This document shows, one piece after another, positions 50,026 through 59,271 of a stretch of 60,000 nt of DNA (position 1 is the stretch's first letter; every line of letters begins with the position of its first letter). The notes beneath the pieces were generated by a model that searched no databases, was not told where the DNA came from, and saw nothing but the letters and a program-made list of their open reading frames with translations. A program made the translations under genes and the position numbers. Origin of the DNA: Polytrichum commune (taxonomy: Eukaryota > Streptophyta > Polytrichopsida > Polytrichales > Polytrichaceae); contig OX485806.1 in the NCBI GenBank assembly GCA_950295325.1, forward strand, positions 4,466,001 to 4,526,000. The letters are read 5' to 3'.

Positions 50026-50053
50026 CCTAAACCCTAAACCCTACACCCTACAC
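50026..50053. repeat. Interstitial telomere-like tract (CCCTAAA)n
   Basis: CCCTAAACCCTAAACCCTA, then CACCCTACACCCT, is the plant-type telomere repeat decaying at its end. It is flanked by ordinary sequence, so it is interstitial, not a chromosome end. Confidence 0.85.
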
Positions 50054-50069
50054 CCTCGTAGTTGTTCAG

Positions 50070-50622
50070 GGTTGCTTCCCACGGGTAGGTCACTTAGTGC
50101 ATTTTAAAAACGACGTGCGGCATAATATAGAGAGGATTGAAATCATTTGAAATAAAAATTATAAAGGAATTCCAAATAATGAAGGGGCCATTAAATGTAG
50201 ACAATCCCATTATAAGTAAGTTAGATGGACATAAAATGTGGGCCATTATTTTTTTGTAAAATTAATATAGGGGCTGAAGATAAGGTTCCTAGAAGGTATG
50301 TTTAGTATAATGTTTGCTATGGTCTCCTATGTGTTTTCTTCATAACTTTGTTTGCAATGATATTATTGTTTGCATGGTTTCCCTTAACAGGAAGTAGATT
50401 AGCTTTTATTACTTAAAAGGAATATAGAGTACAAAAAATTGCAGTGACTTGGACAATATAAGTAATGGAAGGGTGCAAACAAATGGGCCATTTTTGAAAT
50501 TCAAGTAATTATAGGGAGGCTTTAATTCAACCCTTGAAGGTAAATAGCCCCAAAACAAAAAACCCTGAGCCGCACGTGGTGCACAAAAATGCCTTAGAGT
50601 GACCTACCCGTGTGGCTTCCAT
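50070..50622. mobile_element. MITE-like element with about 45 bp imperfect terminal inverted repeats
   Basis: The left block CACGGGTAGGTCACTTAGTG...ACGACGTGCGGC recurs inverted at the right end as CACACGGGTAGGTCACTCTAA...CACGTGCGGC. The interior is AT-rich and non-coding. Target duplications were not resolved, so the class is uncertain. Confidence 0.55.
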
Positions 50623-51489
50623 ATAGAACACCATCTACTGTAATTTGTGCCTCATTTCCTAATAAGATATGTTGTTTAATATATGTGGAGGGATCATCCA
50701 ACAACAAAGTGATTGCTTAAATGGCTTCATATAATGTTGAACTCCACATATTAGTATTTGATAGCTTCATATTTGTATACATGGTGCTTCTCTCATTTAC
50801 TATCACTATATTCAATATTTGTAGACTTTATCTTGTCTCAACTAAATATATGAACAACAACAACATTGTCTAATGTTTGGGTCGTCCTACCTAAACCATC
50901 TTCATATGAGTTCTTAATTGGGTTCTTCAGCAAAAACACCCGCTTCAATATATTTGTATCTCATAAATATGTAAACTTGTAAATAAGTATGTTAATGTTC
51001 CATCATGCTATAAATCAAACAACATCTTTGTTGCTTTTCGCAAACAACAATGATATTAAGTTGTCAACACTTAATATTGCATAATTCCATATTATAATGA
51101 ATGACACTACATAAACTTGTATAATTAGATTTAGTTCAATGGTATGTGTTAACGGATCCATCGTAGGCTATAGCATTGTCCTTTACCAACAACCTTCATA
51201 GATAATTACAATATATAACTCGAAACCATTCATTGTGTAAATGGTTACCATAGTTATATTATTCCATTATGTAATTGCCTACGAGGATTGCAATATAATT
51301 ATTAAATACTCCTCTTAGTCTAGTATCTATCATTCTCGATTCATGCATATGTGTAGATTACTAAAATTACAAAACCAATACAGTTTCATTATTTGATATT
51401 AGCAAATCCATCGGGGGACCATTAAATTAAAAACCTTAGGCTATAAAGGTTTTTTAGTATCCTCAAGGATGGTAAGGGATAGGTGGCTA

Positions 51490-53245
51490 AAGGATACCCA
51501 CCTGCGAGGCCTATCGACCGTCGATGGGCCTGGAGCTCTCCAATGGCTCAGATTGTGTATTCGTTTGGGCCATGGAGCGCCCCGTGACACGTGGCGGCCA
51601 TGAGCCGAACGGACACGAAAGGCGCCGGCCCAAATGGGTCCCGCCCTTGAGTGACCTTCCTCCTTTCACTCTCCCCTCCGCACTTTCTCTTTCTCTCTCC
51701 TCCGCTCCAAGCTCCTCCTCCTTTGTACGTTTCTCATACTTTCTGGAGGCGCCGCCGCTCTTGAAAGCGCCACCTCCTCCCTTGCATTCTCTCTCTCCTT
51801 GTCGAACTCGCATTCCCTCTCTCCTTCCCTCTTCATCATTATCTCATTCTCTCTTTCACTCCTCCTCTTCTTTTGATCTATTTTGTTGTTCATTGAGTGC
51901 GCATTGACCGAGTTCTGAGTGTAGTATGAGTTTTAGGGTTTGTTTTTGTATTAAAGTCTATACATTTTAGCCATTTCAGAACGTCTTTGTTGTTTTGGAG
52001 TGTGAGTGTTGTTTCAAAGTGGTTGTGTCAGTTCCTCCTGGTCTTAGAAACATTCATGTGTGAGTGTAGAGTGATTTCGGAATTAGAATGATTGTTCGAA
52101 AATCAGGATGCATGTGTGGCCTTCAGATAGCTTCTTTGTTCATGTTTGTAAACACTTGTTACATTCAGAGTGAATGTTTGTGAGGGATTGTTTAATTCAG
52201 AGTGAATGTTTGTGAAAGCTTCTTCAATTCAGAGTGAATGTTTGTGAGGCGTTCTTAGTTTTCTGATATCCAATCCTTTCTAGAATCAGCTTCCAAGACT
52301 AGCTTGTTAGAACTGCTTCCAACAGCAGCTTGTTGTGTAGTTTGCAAAGCAAGGTGATTTCTTCAACTTCTTTATGTGTGTCAATTTCTTTAGAGTTTCG
52401 CAGCATCAACAATGCATAAGCATTGTATATGCTGCGTAAACACATTATAAAGGTCTCTGGAATCAAAAGTGTTTCGAGAGACGACCCAAATTTCAGTTTG
52501 AAACCCTAAAACACTAAACTCTGCAGCTGGTTTGGGTAGAGCGACCCAAACTCTCCAGCTGGTTTGGATCGTTCGACCCAAACTCTAAAGATGGTTTGGG
52601 TCGTTCGACCCAAACTAGCAGATGCTCTGGGTCGTGGGCGCCAATCCATCTGCAGAGTTTGGGTCTAGGGTTTAGCCAAACTCCGCATCAAATGTTCATT
52701 TATAATTAATTTAATCATCATCTTGGGTGAATATGTAACCCTATCGACCCAATCCATCTGCAGAGTTTGGGTCGCTCGACCCAAACTAGCACATGCTTTG
52801 GGTCGTTCGACCCAAACAGCGCATGAAATGGTAATTCATAATTTAGGTAATCATCATCTTGGGTATGATCTAAGGCCATAGCCGATCATTCCATACCGCT
52901 ACAAAGTTTGGGTCGAACGACCCAAACTTTGCGTAAATTTTTACTGCTTACGAACAATACTTACACTTATAAACAACAACTCAAACACCCAAGCAATAAT
53001 GAAATGACCCACAACTAGAACAGTAGCTCGTGATGATTGTTGTATCCATGAACTTAAAGATTGGTTTTCGTAGCCAAATAATATATTATTCATTAGCCAT
53101 TGTAGGCACAGGTTTGGGTCGTTCGACCCAAACCTGTGAAAAGTAACCCCATATATAAATGTTACTAAACCCAAACATAAGCCTATATGATTTGAAAGAG
53201 TTTGGGTCGCCCGACCGAAACTAACATATGTATTTCTACTTGCAG
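51490..53245 (+). promoter_or_regulatory. Leader region of copy B with pyrimidine-rich tract, minisatellite and palindromes
   Basis: A C/T-rich stretch at 51655-51880 resembles the DAHP synthase leader and may mark the 5' UTR. Three direct repeats of 'AATTCAGAGTGAATGTTTGTGA' type lie at about 52163-52255. Eight copies of the TTTGGGTCG palindrome, some decayed, lie at 52531-53221. The stretch ends with the acceptor TACTTGCAG at 53245, directly before an ATG, so at least one 5' intron is likely. Frames at 51511-51907 are low-complexity. Confidence 0.4.
52531..53221. repeat. TTTGGGTCG palindrome cluster upstream of copy B
   Basis: Copies start at about 52531, 52563, 52595, 52765, 52796, 52906, 53112 and 53200. 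The two central bases vary (AG, TT, CT, AA, CC). Four copies have mismatched or shortened arms (52531, 52563, 52796, 53200). Confidence 0.9.
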
Positions 53246-54574
53246 ATGCCCCCCAAGAAAAGACCTGGAGAACGATGGTTCAAGCCGGCACCAGACGCGA
53301 TCTGGTAGGAGCACGAAACTCCTAAAAACCAATCCTACGTAGCAAAAGAAGACCTTGTAATTGCATGGTCCTTTCTTGTAGTAAAGGCAGCTCAATTCAA
53401 AATCCTCCTTGTTTTGAAGGTTGGCACGGAGGAGCAACACACATGGGATGCTTTGACGGGATGGGAGGTGGCATCAGTTCATGCTCTAGGAGAGCACGTT
53501 GACGTCATCCTGGAAAACTCTTCTCTGGAAAATGTGCACATGTTCATGCATGAGCAAGCCGAGCCATTCGATCCGGTATACGTGAAAGAATCCTGCGCTG
53601 AGCCAGACATTGTTAAACCGGATACAATCTTCATAGATGCGATCATTTCAAACACGAAGGTTGCAACCAGGTTCACTAAACTTAAGCAGGCAATCAACGC
53701 AATAAACAAGACCCAGCAAAGCAAGTCAAAATCTCAACAAGTTGTGAGGCGCAAGGCGACTGCTGAAGAGGGCGCAGGGTCGTCAAGACCTCAAACAGTG
53801 AGGAAGCCCCGACCGGTTCCAGCTGACTCGAGGAGAACAACACCTACGGCAACTCCTGCTGATAGTGAAACACCGACGCCATCACAAAGCCGGCAGACGA
53901 CACCATCTAAGAGGCCGAGAGAGTCAGTATCTGCCATGACAGATGAGCCTGTTTCACCGGAGCTACGTATGCCCAAGCCCGGGGAAGGAGTGGAGCCATC
54001 GGAGATCCAGAAAATACTCAACAATTTCGACACCAAGTGTTTACATTGTTTTTTCATGGGCAGAGAATTCAAGTTTGATGTCAACATCGCACAATGCCAC
54101 CTAGCGCCACCAGAGAAGTGCGTTCGGGCAAAGGAAGATGCGTATGTTGATTGGTTAATCGCCCAGATGGTGAGCGACCAGTTTAAACATGATAGGCAGA
54201 CTATTGTTGTCATGCCTCAGGGACACAAAAGAATGCCTACACCGGATATGTGGCCTTCTATAGAGAAAGGCGATTTTTGGCTGATTGACGGTCAGCACAG
54301 TGTTGAAGCTTCAAAGAAACTTCAACTGATGACGGAGTGGAATGATCCTAATGGTCTAAAGGAAAAATTGAAGGTATGGAAGGCATTGGTCGTGTGGTCG
54401 GACGACGAAACCCGGCTGAGCGATATCTCCCGCTATTTCAACATGAATAACAAGAAGCGGGCATATCAAGCTTCTTGGATTAGGAACATCATGGCATCGC
54501 GGGATGTGTGGGAGTTCTACGGCCGGCCTCCCAAGGAAAGGGAGAATGCAAAAGACAAGAATCCAAAGTGGGAG
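53246..54574 (+). CDS. Copy B: exon with ParB-like domain
   Basis: The exon starts right after an acceptor with MPPKKRPGERWFKP. It continues in one frame to GAG|GTGAGC at 54574 (443 codons), except for one TAG at 53306-53308. Its first half is moderately conserved-looking (EEQHTWDALTGWEVASVHAL). The middle is Thr/Pro/Ser-rich and disordered. The C-terminal third holds FWLIDGQHSVEASKKLQ (about residue 344 onward), the DGQHxxEA signature of ParB/sulfiredoxin-fold domains. This is followed by SRYFNMNNKKRAYQASWIRN. The exon is in phase 0 with the next at 54848. Downstream of the TAG, a frame open from 53414 remains. Role unknown; bacterial relatives pair such domains with DNA methyltransferases. 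Confidence 0.65.
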
Positions 54575-54597
54575 GTGAGCATTGTTTCTCAAACAGA

Positions 54598-54739
54598 GTT
54601 TGGGTCGCTCGACCCAAACTTTGGGTTTCTTCATACAGTTTGGGTCGCTCGACCCAAACTTTGCGTTTCTTCATACAGTTTGGGTCGCTCGACCCAAACC
54701 TTGTGTTTCTTCATACAGTTTGGGTCGCTCGACCCAAAC
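54598..54739. repeat. Four tandem TTTGGGTCG palindromes in copy B intron 1
   Basis: Four copies with centre CT lie at an exact 40 bp period (54598, 54638, 54678, 54718) inside intron 54575-54847. Confidence 0.97.
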
Positions 54740-54847
54740 CTTGTGTTTTAGTTTGTGTTTGTCTACGCAGTTTGTTGTTCATCATTTTTCTTCTTTGTTT
54801 GGAAACAACATATTGAGAATTAACACGCATTCTATGCTCTTGTGCAG

Positions 54848-56178
54848 CTTTTCAAATATCAAATGATAAACAAGTTCTCCTCAATTGACAATTCAAGTCA
54901 CAAGCAAAAGAAGTACAATGAGCTAAGAGGAGAGATCTACTTGATTACATCATCCGACATGGTTTGGCAGAAGTGGAAGACAGTGTTTGAGAAACACGAG
55001 ACAAGGGATCTCATGGATCCTGACACATGCAACCTCTTCAACTCGTCCTCTCGATTCAAGGCGATGAAGCCTCTCATGAGAGAATTCTTTAGAAGTCTGC
55101 AGGGTCTTTCGGAGGCGGAAATGGGGAAGGCGGCAACGCACATCTTGCACAACAACCCGACCCCTAAGAGATTTTGGGTGTACCCCAAAATAGTCTTCAC
55201 CAAGCCGAAATCCTTTGTTCCTTCATGCTACACAATGAAGGAATGGGCGGAGAATAGGAAGAAGAAAACAACGATCGTCCAGGAGCTGCAGAAGCTAATC
55301 CCGGAAAAGAACATTTTTGTCGATGACGAGGTGAACGAGGTGAACTGGAGAGCGTTCAAGGCTGAATACAACTTCACCAGTGCATCCATGGCAGCTCTGA
55401 TCAGGGAGGCAGGAGAAGACTTCCTAAAGTCAAAACTGGTGAAGGGTGGGAAGAACCTGGCTCTTCCAGAACACTCGACGCGTGCCTTCTCAAACTTTAT
55501 AAAGGAGAAGAAGATTGTAAGTTTTGAGGGGGATGCGCATTTCAACCTTGTCGCTTTTGACCCTATTAAAATCCAGGATGGCCCGGCCTTGATTCCAGGA
55601 AAGAAATACGAGTAAGAGCAGCGGACCGGTTCCCCTTTGGTATAATAGACTTCCGGAGCATTCCTGGGAGTACGTTTGAGGGCACAATGGGTACACCCTT
55701 CTACGAGCCCTTCATGTCGAAGTTCGTGGAGTATGCAAGCCCTAAGCTTAGGGAGGTCGATATGTGGCTGTGGATAGTAGAGGATAGGAGAGCAGAGCAA
55801 GTGTATGAAATTGTGAGGAAATTGCAGCATGAGTATGCGGTGTCTAAGTCTCACTACATTGCTGCACCGGCGGAGGGGGTGTACACGACACTAAAGGACA
55901 AGAAAACCAAAGTCATGAATTTGTTGTGCTTGTACTTTGTGTTCAAAGCAACCTTGCTGAAGGTGGAGAACCACCCCATAACCCGGATGCAGAAACTATT
56001 CCAAGTTCCAGAAGGCCTGGGTGCAAGTAAGTCCCTCTACGACGAGGCAAAATATGCCATATACCATTCGGACGAGTTGCGGATGGAATTCTATCTCTGA
56101 ATAATGAGGGCCTTGACAAGAAGAGGGGACTGTATATTCAACGTCTTCGGCGGCACCAAGCCCGTCTTCGCTGGCATG
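54848..56178 (+). pseudogene. Copy B: methyltransferase-like exon with frameshift and stop
   Basis: It begins LFKYQMINKFSSIDNSS after GTGCAG and is open to a TAA at 55613. A one-base slip at about 55608-55612 restores a frame reading RVRAADRFPFGIIDFRSIPG. The FGIID..P block sits where motif IV of an amino-methyltransferase is expected. LREVDMWLWIVEDRRAEQVY follows, as the post-IV strand. After a TGA at 56098-56100 the same frame gives MRALTRRGDCIFNVFGGTKP and VFAGM, the motif I region (GDxxxxxFGGTxP). It then splices at ATG|GTAAGC. The catalytic tetrapeptide and the G-loop are both altered, so activity is doubtful. The YPKIVFTKPKSF segment parallels copy A. Confidence 0.6.
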
Positions 56179-56207
56179 GTAAGCTCCTTACCATAATTGT
56201 TTTCATA

Positions 56208-56337
56208 GTTTGGGTCGAGCGACCCAAACTAACACCGATGCTAGTTTGGGTCGCTCGACCCAAACTAACACTGATGCTAGTTTGGGTCGCTCGACCCAAA
56301 CTAACACTGATGCTAGTTTGGGTCGCTCGACCCAAAC
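56208..56337. repeat. Four tandem TTTGGGTCG palindromes in copy B intron 2
   Basis: Copies at 56208 (centre AG), 56244, 56280 and 56316 (centre CT) have a 36 bp period within intron 56179-56436. Confidence 0.97.
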
Positions 56338-56436
56338 TATAACCTTTGCAATTGATATTAGGTCTTGTATGTACTTCCCCTTTTCGGTGGAATCACATGT
56401 TATGCCATATAATAACATCTGGTGGGATTTCTGCAG

Positions 56437-57825
56437 ATGCTGGGGCTGAACGTGTACAGCTATGTAGACCTTAATGACATCCAATTCTACAAGGCCCAAA
56501 AATCATTGGCGAAGAAGATGGATATACTAGACTGGATCCCTGGGAGCTACGCCGAGGAGACTGTTGAAGGGGGTGAGAGCCCGCTGGATAAGGCGAGGCG
56601 TGTCAACCCTGAAGAATTGGCCATAAAGGTTCCAGAAGAGGCTAAAGTGGAGGGCGAGGTCGAAGAAGGGGGAACAGGCTTCACTCAGGAATCTGAAGCC
56701 CCTCAACGAAAGAAGGCAATGCGGGTAGCAACTCCACAAAGTAAGTTGGTGCCCGTCCTGACGGTTGATGATGCCCGCGACATGTACTCCAGGGATGCGA
56801 CTGCCGCGTTCAGGGAGAGGAGAAAACTAAAAGGCAAGAAACTCTATGGCGACTATGCCATCGAGGAGACAATTGCCATTAGCAGCGAAGACGAGGACGA
56901 CATGGAGCTCGCGAAACGGCTCAGGTCGGACCCTCCCTCTCCAGGTGCCTTCGCAGGGATGGTGAAGGTGAAGCCGGAAGTCCTCACCGTGCAAGAAGCC
57001 AACGAGAAGATGTTAAGGGACGAAGAACAACGCGTCCGCTTGCAAAAGGCCGCTGCTGAAGAACCCTCAGTGCGGAACGAAGTGGCAGAGCTAAGGGCTC
57101 TCTTATTGGAGCAAGAGCGACTGCGGGCATTGGCGCAACCTCCAACTAGTGCGGACTTGATCACGCAAGTGATTCGAGGCATGTGGGCGCAGGGTTTGGT
57201 GGTGGCTCCCCCGGGCTCATTTCCACACTTGCCCCCCGGCTTCCCTCCCCAGAACATTCCTCCGCAGCCCGTGCCGCAATCCTCCTTCAGCTTTCAGCAC
57301 ATGGTTCCCCCCCACGTCCGTCCGTATCCGCCGGTTCAACAAGCGGATGACCCCAATATATGGCGCCTTCCCGGGTCTTCTAGACCTGTGACCCCCCCAC
57401 CACTTCGGCCGCCCCTGGTGATCCCCCCGCCCCATCAGCAGGACGACCCCCACATGTTTGGGTCGTCCGACCCAAACCCGCCCCCCCTTACAGTGCAACA
57501 AGGCCAATCTCATGATGCACGAGAGTTTGGGTCGGCCGACCCAAACCCCGTTACCGCTCAGTCTTCAATGGACCAGCATGGGTCTGAAAGAGACACACCC
57601 ATGCCTGATGTTGAAGGTCCTCGAGGGCCTGGTGATACCTCTACTCCTATCCCAATCGATGAACCTATGCATGATGCACATGCGGAGGTTGGGTTAGGAG
57701 AAGGTCCTGACATTGAGCGCTTGCAGGAGAGGGGTGCTGACATCGTCGGAGAAGGCGGTGGCGAGAGAGAACGACAAGCGGAGGCGGTGGAGGCTTCCAT
57801 GGCGTCCAGGCATGACCAGGGAGAG
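56437..57825 (+). CDS. Copy B: exon completing motif I, with long disordered tail
   Basis: It joins in phase 0 to the preceding exon as VFAGM|MLGLNVYSYVDLND, completing the methyltransferase-like motif I strand and the acidic residue after it. The rest is acidic, coiled-coil-like (about 56980-57130, Glu/Leu/Ala-rich) and then very Pro-rich. Two in-frame copies of the TTTGGGTCG palindrome (57456 and 57525) are translated as FGSSDPNP and FGSADPNP. The reading is open to a TGA at 57837. A donor GAG|GTAATA at 57825, phase 0, would link it to the phosphatase exon at 58317. IAISSEDEDD (about 56875) resembles a SUMO-interacting motif. Confidence 0.65.
57456..57546. repeat. Two TTTGGGTCG palindromes within coding sequence
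   Basis: 57456-57477 (centre TC) and 57525-57546 (centre GC) keep perfect arms and the reading frame. Confidence 0.95.
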
Positions 57826-58316
57826 GTAATACACTGAGACCTCCTCAGTTTGGGTCGCTCGACCCAAACTCCTGGTCTATTGTCTTGTTGCCGTGGTCGT
57901 GTCCCCCCTAGCTAGGAGGAACTGCCCCCACCCCGTCCATCCGCTCTCGCATCCCTTCAGCCCCCCCCCCCCCGACGATCACTAACGTCGCCCGTCCCAC
58001 GATTTTACTCGAACTTGGAGGCGTGCACACAATTTTGTAGATGTTGAATTAGGATAGTTTGAACGGATCGTTCAACGCGGCTTCGCACCCCTAGGCATTT
58101 TGTACATAGAGCATTGCAAACAATAAAATTATTATTTTGTGCCCTTATGTTTGTTTTCGTGTTCAAATGTATATTTTTTCCTCTTGCCCCCTCTTGCATT
58201 TGTATGGCCGCCTATGCATAGTGGTTCTTGTATTTTTCACAGAAAATATTGTATTCACTTTAAGTGGACATAGCATGACATAGTCTTCCCCCGCCTTATG
58301 TCGCTCGTCTCCACAG
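57826..58316 (+). other. Probable intron between copy B and the phosphatase exon
   Basis: It starts GTAATAC and ends CGTCTCCACAG. It contains one TTTGGGTCG palindrome (57848) and a C-run near 57961-57972. Both sides are phase 0. If not an intron, it is an intergenic spacer with a poly-C tract. Confidence 0.4.
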
Positions 58317-59130
58317 GGATCGGAGCATAGCGTCGCGGCTCCCCGCCGGGCCTCTCCAAGAAGCGAGGAAGGTAGCGCGATGGTCCCCCCCATTTTACCC
58401 GTTCCACCTTTGCCGCCTAAGACCCGGTTCCTGGTGTTAGACCTCAACGGGGTCCTCGTCCAATGCGTTCATTGCCCGAGGACCCCCACGGTGGCCTTTT
58501 GCAAACCCGAGGACGCGAATTACGACGGGCCGCCCACGTTCATAAAGAGCAAGCTAGTTCACCTCCGCCCGTGGCTTCGGACCTTCCTCCAGATCGCCCA
58601 ACAACGATGGTGGGTGGTCGTGTGGAGCTCCATGAAGGCCGAGAACACCAATGCAGTCGTGGAGTTCATCTTCAAGGGCATCGAGCCCCCCCTGCATGGT
58701 CCTAGCACAGGAAGCCTGTAGAATATTGTACACACCGGACGGCAAAGTCGTCAAAAAACCAAACAACCCCGCTTCCCCCCAATACCTCAAGGTCTTGAAG
58801 CCCATTTTTTGGGACCAGCGTCCGTCATTGATAGGTGTCCCCTACGACGTCCGTCCCACCCGGGAGAACACGCTCATGGTGGACGACAGCGCCGCAAAGA
58901 ACATGTTGAACCCGACGGCCAACTTAATAGTTTGCCCTACGTGGACGGTCGAGAAGGTCCGGGACCGATTTTTGTTAGACCTTAGTAAATACCTCCAGGC
59001 GCTCAGGGGAAGCGGACTACCTGTAAACAATTTTGTTAGGAATAATCCGATAGGCGAGAGATACTTGGATCCACGAGACCATTTGTACAGAGAGTTGTTC
59101 TCTCACGCGAAATTTAACAAGCTCATTTGA
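58317..59130 (+). CDS. FCP1/NIF-type (HAD superfamily) phosphatase domain, one frameshift
   Basis: The exon opens after CTCCACAG in phase 0 (GSEHSVAAPRRASP) and carries FLVLDLNGVLV, the HAD motif I in its plant-type DxN variant. RPWLRTFL and VVVWSSMKAEN (motif II region) follow. A run of seven C at 58686-58692 shifts the frame: dropping one C would continue from EPP into CMVLAQEACRILYTPDGK. The reading then gives ENTLMVDDSAAKNMLNP (motif IV, DD) and ends ELFSHAKFNKLI at 59130. FCP1/SCP phosphatases remove phosphate from Ser/Thr, classically on the RNA polymerase II tail. It may be the last exon of copy B or an adjacent gene. Confidence 0.7.
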
Positions 59131-59139
59131 GGCAGCACG

Positions 59140-59165
59140 TGTGTGTGTGTGTGTGTGTGTGTATG
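59140..59165. repeat. GT microsatellite
   Basis: A (GT)n run just 3' of the phosphatase stop codon. Confidence 0.9.
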
Positions 59166-59271
59166 CGCCCGCCCACTTTGTGTAATATATGCTTCATATG
59201 TATCTTGATTTTCACGTGCTCTAGCAAACCCTCTTCCTTTGGGTTTTGTTTCGTTTCCTTTTTTGCGCCAG

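Larger units (their letters stand above)
48152..51489. other. AT-rich intergenic region, no protein gene recognised
   Basis: It holds a SINE-like head, a MITE-like element and a telomere-like tract (listed separately). The frame at 48246-48527 and others lack conserved motifs. Confidence 0.45.

Noticed and set aside
50026-50053. Chromosome end
   Set aside because: The telomere-like tract is only a few units long with ordinary sequence on both sides.
51511-51907. Opposed open frames in the copy B leader
   Set aside because: They are Ser/Leu/Pro or Glu/Arg-rich shadows of a pyrimidine-rich tract without conserved motifs.
53246-57825. Bacterial or phage contamination because of ParB plus methyltransferase
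   Set aside because: Phased GT-AG introns, nuclear-signal-like clusters, long disordered tails and embedded plant-genome repeats indicate a eukaryotic locus.
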